Assembly: GCA_027422505.1 (NCBI GenBank)
Contig: JAPQWV010000480.1
Coordinates: 413,001-477,000 of the forward strand
DNA from: Craterostigma plantagineum
Taxonomy: Eukaryota; Streptophyta; Magnoliopsida; Lamiales; Linderniaceae
DNA: 64,000 bases
Reading direction: 5' to 3'
In this document: positions 48,491 to 59,457 of the stretch, piece after piece
Position numbering within the stretch: position 1 is the stretch's first letter
How the letters are laid out: the number at the start of each line of letters is the position of its first letter
Notes under the pieces: model-generated
What the model was told of the DNA's origin: nothing
What the model saw: only the letters and a program-made list of their open reading frames with translations
Databases searched by the model: none
Made by a program: the position numbers and the translations under genes

Positions 48491-51400
48491 TAATAATAGT
48501 ATATTTATATACCGCCCTTTCGCCAACGACATTGCCCTATCATAACATCAATATACATACACGGCCCTTTCGCCAACGGGCACTGCCCTAATATAATAAT
48601 ATATATACGGCCCTTTATATATATATACGACGACGCTCAACGCCGCCCTAGTGTCATAGTAGTTAGCCCTGACTCAACTGTGAGTCGACAACAAATGCCC
48701 ATATCGGCAAGTATCATTCGCTTTCGAGCGACAAAATTATGCATACTCATCTCACACTTCCCTCCCACATATGATCGTGCATGCTCGTATGCAATGTAAA
48801 CGGTCGCCAGACATACTTACCACGTAGAAATGTATCAATTAATTCATGAAATCATGTAGTCATGGAAACACGTAGTCACATACATTAGGCACATAGTCAC
48901 GTAACGTTAGGCACACACAAGCAAGTTATGTGCTGTAGTTGAATTTCCACTTACCTGTCGTCCGTTGACTTATGCTACTGACCCGGTGAACTTACTAAGT
49001 CTCGACCTTAGGCATAAAACATCAATATCAGTATGCTACTTAATTTATTTAAATTAGCTAAGTACTCGAAATTCCTAAGTGTCTATCTATTATATTTATT
49101 ATTGCCTTTAAAGGATAATTAACTAGAAAGAGTTCATTAATCGTGAGTTGGTGAAATCTCAAGGCTCGTGAAATATATGTATTTATGAACTAACTTGGCT
49201 GTTTGCGTATTTAATAAACGCCTAGTAGATTCGCGCACTTATATAGTTTGCGAAGCTTGTGAAATTCGTGAGGTGTCAATTCTGAAACTAAGCCCTCATT
49301 AATTCGTGAAACATCCTAGCTCACTTCGCCAACCGTAGTTCAATTCGCGGAATGAACTTCTAACTTATATAGTTCGAGAGGTTTGTGTAGTTCGTGAACC
49401 ATACGCATTAGTTACTTTGAATTGGTAAACTTCTCACGATTCACAGAAGACCTAGCTTCACTCATAATTCGCAAAAACCTACACACGCGTTTCGCGAACT
49501 CCGCCCTCCTTTCTTCATAATTCACCAAATACCTAGCACCATTCACGGGTCCTATATAAATTGTTAAGTTAAACTTGTCTCTAATTCGCCAAAAGTTTGA
49601 TTCGTCAGTTAGGGTTTGCCAACTCAGTTCGTGAAATGCTTCTATGATTCGTGAAACAATACTTTCGTCACCCTAGCCTAATTCGCGGACGATATCTTAA
49701 TTCGCGGACCCAAGTTCGCGAATTACTCTCAATTCGTGAAGGCCGAATCCGCGAATCATGCTACTTCGCGAAGTACGCATCCTAGCCGAGTTCGCCAAAT
49801 TTGGTCGATTCGCGAAGTCCTCAATTCGCGAAGTTCAGCTTACCTCACTTCGCCAACCTCCTAATTCGCAACCTTTTAGGCTCGTGCACTCCAACTTTGC
49901 GACGCGAACCTTACTTCGCCCACGGTTCGCGACCCCGGGTTCGTGAAGCTCGCATTCCGCGGCTCAATCGTAGCACAAACACCTTTTTAACCCGCGAATC
50001 TTCACAACCTTCGATCTGGGTGTACCTTTTTCCCAATATCTCGATGAATATTATATGAACACTTACACCTTAGAATCCGGACTTTTGCAAATTACGAGTT
50101 TGGGTAGATTTTCGAGTGTGCTAACCTCTTAAATATGCTAGACTCGCCCTAATCACCTAGCTTTCAAGCTAATAACGTAAACCACAAAATAGAAATTATA
50201 CCTTTATCTCAAGTTATGGTTCGACTTCTCTATCTTCTTTCTACCTTCAATCGTTTTGTAGTGTGATAATCGTTTGGTACTGTGATAAGCATGGTTCGTC
50301 GTCGCGGATGCAGGCGTTGATGCGGACACGAGCGATACGGATACGTTGCATTATCGCGGCGCGGTCGCGGGCGATACGCAATTTTTGTAAAAAAATTGTA
50401 AAAAAATATATAAGCTTATTTACAATTTGAGCTTATTTACAATTTGATTAGATACATTTATATAAATTAAGAAATTAAAAGTTTTTGATTTTTTATAATG
50501 AAGATTAAAATATGAAGCTAAAATAAAAAAGATAGCAAGAAGTGACGTACTTAATGCAAGTATAGAAAATTAGTATATTGATTTTGTTAAAAATATATTG
50601 TATTAAAAGATGTAATAAATAAAAAAGGTTAATTTTTTCCTTAAAATCAAAAGCAGAAAACAATTTGCAATAAATTAATATTTATAAGCTAATTAAAATT
50701 GGGTTGTATTTTTAAATGTTTATATTATTAAATATAGGCCCAAGAAGCCCAATTATCATTTTAACCCTAGATTTTTTTGATTGCTCGTCTCATCGTCGTC
50801 TTCATCATCTTCATCACACAACAGCCAGAACAGAAATTCGTCCGTTCTTGAGGATATATTGGCCGTTAAGCCGAGATATCGACCGCGACAGTCAGACTCG
50901 GCCGAGATCTCACCGCCCCACCGAGATCTGCCCCGCGTCAGATCCGAAACCGCACCAATCAGTGTCTATGGCGCGGAAAGGGCCGATCCTGCTCCGGTTC
51001 GGCCGCGCTGGCCGCAATATCGCCGCGACGGCGAACCATGGTGATAAGTAAGTTATGGTTCTTGATAAATATCCTAAGTTAACGAAGCATGGGTGATGGG
51101 ACATTTATAAATGTGGATTCCCTCAATTTAAGGGACTTTGCTCCCCAAAAAATGGGTTTTGGGCCTAAGTTCAATTCTAACCCAAACATTGTTATAGGCC
51201 AATATTCTTATCTATTCATTCATTATTTGGGCCAAGGTAATGATTAATTTGGGCCATATTATTTATCGCTTTCTCCTCATTTAACTTCTATTAATTTGGG
51301 CCAAGTTGTAATTCATTTGGGCCTTAGTAAATTTTATTTGGAGTCTACTATTTAATTTAATATAGATTATTTATTGATATTTTCCACGGAATAGGGTCGA

Positions 51401-51535
51401 GATTATTTGGGTCGAATGTTAATTGGCCAGGTTCCTTGTTCGGCATTTAATCTGTTCGAATACCAACTTCATCCATCCGTCTTGTACAAAATACGTTACA
51501 TCATAATCCATGTATGTTAAATTACGGGAATTACA
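47413..51535 (-). repeat. LTR D, probably a solo LTR with an internal insertion
   Basis: Starts TGTAGCGACCCTAG and ends TTACGGGAATTACA, matching the termini of the A and B LTRs in the same orientation. No second copy or interior is present, so solo-LTR formation by recombination is likely. Flanks GGTGT and GGGGC agree at only 3 of 5 bases. Inverted-repeat arms CTACAACACATAAC (47914-47927) and GTTATGTGCTGTAG (48925-48938), one mismatch. The minus-strand donor CAG/GTAAGT has its intron-side G at 48954. Segment 50211-51061 looks foreign to the LTR. Confidence 0.7.
48293..48616. repeat. Minisatellite in LTR D
   Basis: Units of CGGCCCTTTCGCCAACG followed by GGGCATTGCCCTAATATAA lie at 48330, 48404, 48512 and 48562, with partial units at 48293 and 48608. 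They are separated by variable (TA)n and (TAA)n tracts. Confidence 0.8.
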
Positions 51536-51544
51536 GGGGCTTTG

Positions 51545-53064
51545 TGTAATACCCGGGTCCCGTGCGTAAGTTGGCCAATAAATTTGCATGCATATTATGT
51601 GGCTATATGATTTAATGTTTAGTATTTATTTAATTTCGTGCCTACATGATACTTAATATTATTTGGAAATTAGATATTGAGTTTGAGGAATTTTGAAATT
51701 AGGTTGTGTGGGTAAGATAATTTCGAAATATGATAATTTAGAAATTTAGGGTTTCTTTTGGATAAATTTCGAAACAAATGAATAAGGAGAAGTTCGAAAT
51801 TAGTGGTTAAGGAGAATTTCAAAATCTAGATGATGATTTTGGAATTTTATAGAAGAAGTTCGAAATTTGGATGAAGTTGGAAACAAGGAAAATTTCGAGC
51901 TATCCTTCGAAATTTTTTCAAAGCATATGTTTCGATATCTTCTAATAGGGATTTCGAAATTATTAGTAACATATGTAATATTAAATAATGACTAGTATAA
52001 GGTTTAAAGATTTGGTAAACGTCTTCATCATTGAACTTACTACAAGATTAACAATGGGATGAGTCCAAACATTCCAAACAAAAAGGGAAAGCAGAAAACA
52101 ACTTAAAGATTTAAGTAATAATAATAATTGGAATCTTTGAGATAACAACATAGAAAGAAAGGGAAATCACTGTAGAATATAATAGAACTTCTTGCGTGAT
52201 TAAAGATGAGATTAGGTTAAAGTTCTTTGGCATTTACTTATTATTGAATTCAAGTTGATAAATTAACATAGAAAGAAAAAAAAAGAGTTATTAGGAGACA
52301 AGAAAACGTTTAGGAAGGAGGTGAAGAACACAACTTGTAACCATAACGCAACTTGGATTTGTTAAGGTTTCTTGCTTAAATTTTTGTATTTCTAGTTAGG
52401 TTTTGGTTTATCTAAGAGTTATTAAGCTTGAAAATCACGTAAGCTTATGTTCTTTAGGGTTTGGAGTTTTGAAAAGAATGAACACCATTTAAAGTGAATA
52501 TGATATTTAAGGTGTTCTTGATAGATAAGGTTTTGATCGAAAGATTTTGAGAGTTTAGGAAAAAATAGTGTTTATGATTTTGAAATATTAGGGTTTGTTT
52601 AGTTTCGAAATGGGAATAGGGTTACTTAAAAATGTCGAAATGAAGTTGGAAATGGAATCTCGAAATAAGTTGGTGGAGTTGGAAATAATATGTCGAAATC
52701 TTAGTAATTGAATTGTTAAGTCGAGATTTATGAAGATGTTGAATTGAATTTTAAAATGAAATCTCGATATGGGTTAGGTGAAGTTGTTTGGTAGTTTCGA
52801 AGTTAATGAGAATGTCGACATAAGATATTGAGATTATTATGAAATGTTGAGTGTTATTAGGGAAATGTCGAAATCTATCCAACAATGAATATCGAGATCT
52901 ATATATATATATATATAAATGTCGAGATGATGATGATATAAAATGTCGTGATTATCATGGAATGTCGGGTAAGATGTCGAAGAATTATCAAAGAGGGTTT
53001 CGAAATCTTTATGAGAGTGTCGAGATTTATATATAAATGTCGAAGTCTAATGTGAATGATAATT

Positions 53065-53106
<42 letters not shown>

Positions 53107-54806
53107 CATGAGATATCGAAGATGATTTTGAGAGTAATATAAGGATGTCGAAATGTGTCTTGTGCAGTTGAGAATATCGAGGTATATATGGAAATGTTTA
53201 GGTGATGTTATCTCGACATTGTTATAAATTTTGAAAGTAAATATCGAAGAAGATTTCGAGAAGCTATTAGGATGTCGAAAGGTTATTGTGAGAAGAATGT
53301 CGAAGTGAATAGGTGGAGTAGTTTCGAAAATTTTATGCATGTTAAAAGAGAATAACGAGTAAGATGTCGAGTGTTTGTGAATAGTGATTTCGAGATTTTA
53401 AATGATAATGTCGAGTAAGAAGATGTCGATATGTTTGTGACATAGTTTCGATATTTATAAGAATTTTTGACATAGAATCTCGAGATATGTTGATGAATTT
53501 GAAACAAGATGTCGAACCTTTGTACATACATATCGACATTTATTTTATTAATGATATCGAGATTTATGTATAATGTCGAGATATTAATATCTTGAAATCC
53601 TTAAGTGCTCTTCGAGATTTATTAACATGTCGAGATCTATCTCTGAAATGGTATTTCCCAATTTAGGTTAAGTTATAAATTTTAGGGTTTCGAAATTTAT
53701 AAAAGTCGAAACTAGGGTTTTCAAATTAAGCTAATTTCATGAAATTATAATTAAATTAACGAACTCTAATTTTATATGTTTCTATAATTAGGGTTTGAAG
53801 GTTAGCGATTTAACCGTACGATAAGCTAAGGATATCAGGTAAGTATGAATTTCACCTACAACACATAAATTGATTGATATGTGTATTACTACATGATTAG
53901 TTGCTTCGATGAATACGTGGTATGTGAATTATCTGTTATATGCATTGTTTGGAATATTTATTGTTGCATTATTTATGCATCATGATCATGTGCACGCACG
54001 AATCATATTGAGTATTTTGAGGAATGAGCGTGCATTATATTACTCGAGTGGAAAGCGAATTATATGTAATGGAGATAGATGAGAATATAGCTACTTCTAC
54101 AAAGGCACCATGACGGGGGTAAAACCGTCGAGTATATTTACCTAAATTATTTAGGTATTGGGAAGGCACGTAGTATAACTATAGTGCCAGGAAAGTAATT
54201 TGATAGAGGGGCGACCTGGTGAATGATAAGATTGGAGATAAACCCTAATTTTATCCTAGCCAGTGTGGGCCACCATCGTATTTTATCCGTATTGGATTTG
54301 AGCTCATGATTTGATGGTGCGCTTAGTAGGTAGCTATGGGCCCTAATGAAGATGAGAAATAGATGAGTATAATGTAAAGTTAAGAGTATTAGAAAGCATT
54401 GGCGCGGATGCCTTTGCTATTTTGGACACGTGCATACATGCATATTTCCACTTACTGAGCTTTATAGCTCATCCCATGATTTTATGTGTTGTAGACGTAG
54501 CGAATCCGGTACGTAAACGTTTAGATGACGAGGCTGGTCCTTCTGGAACTTCCGATGACTTTTGAGGGTGATGTGTACATGGATACGACCTGTGCGGCGG
54601 GCGTTATGTTTAATTATGTGTGTTTTTATATAATACGTTTGTATTTATGTAAAATCTGAACAATGTTTGTATTGTAAAATAGTTGAGTGTGGTGTGCTTT
54701 GTAAAATCGAAAAATTCTATCGATGTTTCCTATGTAATATATTTTATTTTTTATTTAGTCATGTAAGTTAGCGTAAGAAAATAGTAGTAGATGGCGGGTC
54801 GTCACA
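51545..54806 (+). repeat. Left LTR of element C, 3262 bp
   Basis: TCGA-centred motif array at about 52620-53720. Donor-like CAG/GTAAGT at 53838/53839. Inverted-repeat arms 53856-53869 and 54481-54494, perfect over 14 bp. A (TA)n tract at 53070-53100 is largely missing from the right LTR. Confidence 0.94.
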
Positions 54807-54809
54807 GGT

Positions 54810-54821
54810 TGGTATCAGAGC
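54810..54821 (+). other. Initiator tRNA-Met primer binding site, element C
   Basis: TGGTATCAGAGC, 3 nt after the LTR end. Confidence 0.92.
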
Positions 54822-54965
54822 TTCAGTTGCAGTTTCTGTAGACTGTCCATGTACACACACTCAAAAGCGCGGAAGACAGCCTTGCTTGTAAGTTATGTGG
54901 TATTATGAATTTCTTGCATTGCATAATTTATTGGCCTTAGGGACTGATAGGGTAAGAGAGACAAT

Positions 54966-57900
54966 ATGGTTAGAACTAGAGGAGAAGGCAGTGGAGGAAA
55001 CAATCATGAAGGCGAAAATGTAAACCCGACTGACAATCGTGACTCGGCTATCCTTCAGCTTACTGAATTAGTACGTCAGTAGTCTCAACAGATTCGGGAA
55101 TTGATTCAGCAGCAAAACTCTGAGGGGACAAGAAATGACGGAATTTCTCAGGCGGATAGGGTTGAAGCAGTGGGTGAAAGATTTCGCAAATTGAATCCAC
55201 CGACTTTTGAGGATGCTATTGATCCAACATCTGCTGAGGATTGGCTCAGAACATTAGAGAGTATGTTCCAATATAGCAGAATCCCTGAGAATGAGAAAGT
55301 TCTGTGTGCTGCATTTCTACTGCGAGGAAGTGCAGGGAATTGGTGGGACACTATTTTGGCGATCGAGGATCCAATCAACATGAGTTGGGAACGTTTCAAG
55401 GAACTGTTCCGAAATAAATACTTCACTGCACCTGTGCGAGCCCAACGCCTGAATGAGTTTATAAATCTCAAACAAGGGGCGATGACTGTAGCGGAATACA
55501 TCAGAAAATTTGAACAACTGTCAAGGTTCGCCACTCATATGGTGAGTACTGATGCTCTGAAGGTCTAACGATTCCTTGAAGGTCTAAAGCCGGAGTTGTA
55601 TCGTGACGTTAATATGGCCGGACTACAAGGAGCCTCATATGCTCAAGTAGCTGAGCGGGCGATGGTTGCAGAACAAGCTGAGACAAGAATTATTCGTGCT
55701 CAAGAGGCAAAGCGAAAGTTTGTGCAAGGAGCAAAGTGGAGTGGGGGTAATCAGAAACGACAGTTCTTTCCAAAAGGTGGGAAGCCAAATTTTCAGAATA
55801 GGCCTGGACCACCTCAGCAACAAAACTCTAATCAATGGAGACCCCCAGTCCCAATGCCAGCTTGCCCAAGATGTGGACGACATCATTCGGGTATCTGTTT
55901 TTCACAGAATGCTATCTGTTACAAATGCGGAAAGACGGGGCATTACACAAGTTCATGTTCAGAGAAGACACCAGGAAATCAAGCTATGGCTCAAGCAAAA
56001 CCACCAACTGTGCCAGCACGCGTGTATACTTTGACTACAGAGGAAGCAAAAGCTAATCCGTCCGTGGTGGCAGGTATTCTACTTATTCACAAACTTCCGA
56101 CATGCATTTTAGTAGATTCAGGAGCTACGCATTCATTTGCATCCACTAAATACGTGACGAGACTCGGGATTACACCTACCCTATCTGATTGTGAATATAA
56201 TGTGACTGTTCCACACGGAGTTGCGATGCGAACCAATCTGGTTTTACGGAATTGTCCTGTATTAGTTAACGGAAGAGAATTGTCCGTTGACTTAATAGTT
56301 ATTCCGATGAACGACTACGAGGTGATTCTTGGAATGGACTGGCTCTCAATATACGGAGCTGTCATTGACTGTAATCGCAAGACAGTCTTTTAATATTGAA
56401 GAGAATGAGCCTTTCCTTTTTGTGGGAACAAACAAAGAAATAAATGTTTCTAGAATTTCAGCGACAAAGGCACAAAGTTTGATCAAGGCAGGATGCAAAT
56501 CTTATCTAATCTTCGCTGTGAAATCAGAGGAACGTTCATCTCCGAGATTAGAGAATGTATCAGTGGTTCGAGATTTTTCTGATGTGTTTCCCGAAGATTT
56601 ACCCGGATTACCACCAGATCGAGAAATTGAATTCACAATTGACTTAATACTGGGATCTGCTCCTATCTCTAGAACTCCCTATCGGTTAGCGCCGACTGAA
56701 TTAAAAGAGTTAAAAGATCAGTTGGACGATTTATTACAGAAAGGATTTATCCAACCTAGTTTTTCTCCATGGGGAGCGCCAGTTTTGTTCGTGCGAAAGA
56801 AAGATGGGTCGATGCGATTATGTATCGACTACAGGGAGCTGAACAAGATCACAATCAAGAACAAATATCCATTACCAAGAATAGATGATTTATTTGATCA
56901 ACTTCAAGGCGCAACGGTGTTTTCAAAAATAGATTTGCGATCGGGATATCATCAATTGAAGGTTCGAAAAGAAGACATTCCGAAGACGACGTTCAGGACC
57001 AGATATGGACACTACGAATTTTTAGTTATGCCTTTCGGGGTGACTAATGCGCCAGCGGCATTTATGGATCTAATGAATCGAGTGTTCAAACAATTTTTGG
57101 ACAAGTTTGTCATTGTGTTCATTGATGACATTCTTATCTATTCGAAGACAAAGGAGGAACACGAAATACATCTGAAGATAGTTCTTGAAATATACGGAAG
57201 AATAAATTATACGCTAAGTTCAAGAAATGTGAGTTCTGGTTGAGTCAAGTTGCATTTTTGGGCCACATTATTTCTGGAGAAGGAATTTCTGTGGATTCTA
57301 ATAAAATTGAAGCTATCAACAATTGGGCTCAACCAACCAATGTGACAGAAGTACGGAGTTTTCTTGGCTTAGCTGGATACTACAGAAAGTTTATTAAGGA
57401 CTTTTCAAAGATTGCATCAACACTGACTAAGTTAACCAGGAAGAATGTTCCATTTCATTGGAGCGAAGAGCGCGAGCAAAGTTTTCAAGAATTAAAAAAG
57501 CGACTCACTTAAGCTCCAGTCCTAACGATACCATCGGGGACTGGAGGATTTTCAGTTTATAGCGATGCGTCAAGAAATGGTCTGGGATGTGTATTGATGC
57601 AACATGGAAATGTAATTGCATATGCCTCTCGACAATTGAAGGAGTATGAAAAGAATTATCCGACTCATGATTTGGAGCTAGCTGCTGTGGTTTTTGCTCT
57701 AAAAATTTGGAGGCATTACTTATATGGGGAACGATGCGAAATTTTCACGGACCACAAGAGTCTGAAGTATTTCTTCACTCAGAAGGAATTAAACATGAGG
57801 CAAAGACGGTGGTTGGAACTGGTTAAAGACTACGATTGCGTAATTAGTTATCACCCAGGAAAAGCAAACGTGGTGGCTGATGCATTAAGCCGAAAAGCGG

Positions 57901-59422
57901 TAAGTGCAGTGTTACAATTATTGGAGGTGGAGGTAGTGCAATTGGGAGAAGTTGAAGCAAAGTTAGCAGCTTTGACTTTGCAACCTACAATACTGGAACA
58001 AATTAAACGGGTGCAAGAAAATGATGAGTTATATCTGAAAATCAAAGACGCACAAACGGAGCAAACTTCAACTGATTTCAAAATACAAGAAGACGGAAGT
58101 CTATATTACAAAACCGTCTATATGTACCTGATGATGCGGAGATTCAAAGAATAATAATGACAGAAGCACATGCGACGGCATATTCAGTACATCCAGGAGC
58201 AACAAAAATGTATCGAGACCTTCGAATAAATTATTGGTGGCCGGGAATAAAAAGAGACATTGCGGCATTTGTAAGTCAATGTCTAACACGTCAACAAATA
58301 AAGGCGGAACATCAACGACCGGCAGGGACATTACAGCCTTTGCCAATACCTGAGTGGAAGTGGGATCATATTACGATGGATTTTGTTGTTGGCCTACCAA
58401 AGACTGTAAAAGGTTATGATGCTATTTGGGTTATAGTCGACCGATTGACTAAGTCTGCTCATTTTCTATCCATAAACTCGATGTTTTCCCTGGAGCGATA
58501 CACAGAAATATATATACAAGAAATTGTTCGACTCCACGGGATTCCGTTATCAATTATTTCGGATCGAGATTCGCGATTCTTATCAAACTTTTGGAAGAGT
58601 CTGCAGAAAGCAATGGGGACAAAATTGTCTTTTAGTACGGCTTATCATCCTCAGACGGATGGTCAATGAGAACGAACTATCCAGGCTTTGGAAGACATGT
58701 TACGAGCATGTGTTTTGGATTTTAAAGGAAACTGGAGCAAATATTTGCCACTGATCGAGTTTTCTTATAACAATAGTTATCATGCAACTATTGGGATGGC
58801 ACCGTATGAAGCTTTATATGGGCGAAAATGTCGATCTCCCATACATTGGGATGAAGTTGGTGAACGTGCGATGTTAGGACCTGACATGGTTCAAGAGATG
58901 ACTGAGGCAATAGCAAAGATACGAGAAAGAATGCAAACGGCTCAAAGTCGACAAAAGAGTTATGCAGACCAAAGACGTAGGCCGTTGGAATTTGAAATAG
59001 ATGATTGGGTGTTTCTAAGAGTATCTCCAATGAAAGGCGTGAAACGGTTTGGGCGAAAGGGTAAGTTGAGCCCAAGATATATTGGACCTTTTAGAATAAG
59101 AGTCGGCGAAGTGGCTTATCAACTGGAATTACCAGCCTCATTGGCACAAGTTCATGATGTTTTTCATGTATCGACATTGCGGAAATATGTCGCTGACCCA
59201 AATCATGTATTGAGAAATGAATTCCTGTATCAACAACTCAAGCCAGACTTAAGTTATGAAGAGAAGCCAGTGGGGATTTTAATGTATGAAGTGAAGAGAC
59301 TTCGAAACAAAGAGATTCCGTTGGTAAAAGTGTTATGGCAGAATCAGTCAACTGAAGAAGCTACGTGGGAACGTGAAGATGATATGAGAAGTCGGTATCC
59401 AGAATTGTTTCAGCCAATCTGA
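54966..59422 (+). pseudogene. Gag-Pol polyprotein of element C, with multiple breaks
   Basis: ATG at 54966 (MVRTRGEGSGG). Gag capsid part (FRKLNPPTFEDAIDP, FEQLSRFATHMV), Cys cluster CPRCGRHHSGICF, zinc knuckle CYKCGKTGHYTSSC. Protease LVDSGATHSF with intact catalytic Asp. RT with [10 protein letters not shown]. RNase H, integrase ([17 protein letters not shown]) and chromodomain-like end (QNQSTEEATWERED) to the stop at 59422. Damage: stops at 55080, 55566, 57510 and 58667; frameshifts near 56385, 57190 and 58115. In the integrase zinc region the second Cys is Arg (CLTRQ; element B keeps CMTCQ). Not functional as it stands. Confidence 0.94.
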
Positions 59423-59457
59423 TTTCGAGGGCGAAATCCTTTTTAAGGGGGGAAGAA
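59421..59457 (+). other. Hairpin and polypurine tract of element C
   Basis: GATTTCG-AGGG-CGAAATC (59421-59438), then TTTTTAAGGGGGGAAGAA directly before the right LTR at 59458. Confidence 0.8.

Noticed and set aside
53101..53539. Minus-strand frames HKIFETTPPIHFDIL and others, repeated at 60985-61423
   Set aside because: Stop-poor by-products of the TCGA motif array, copied with the LTR.
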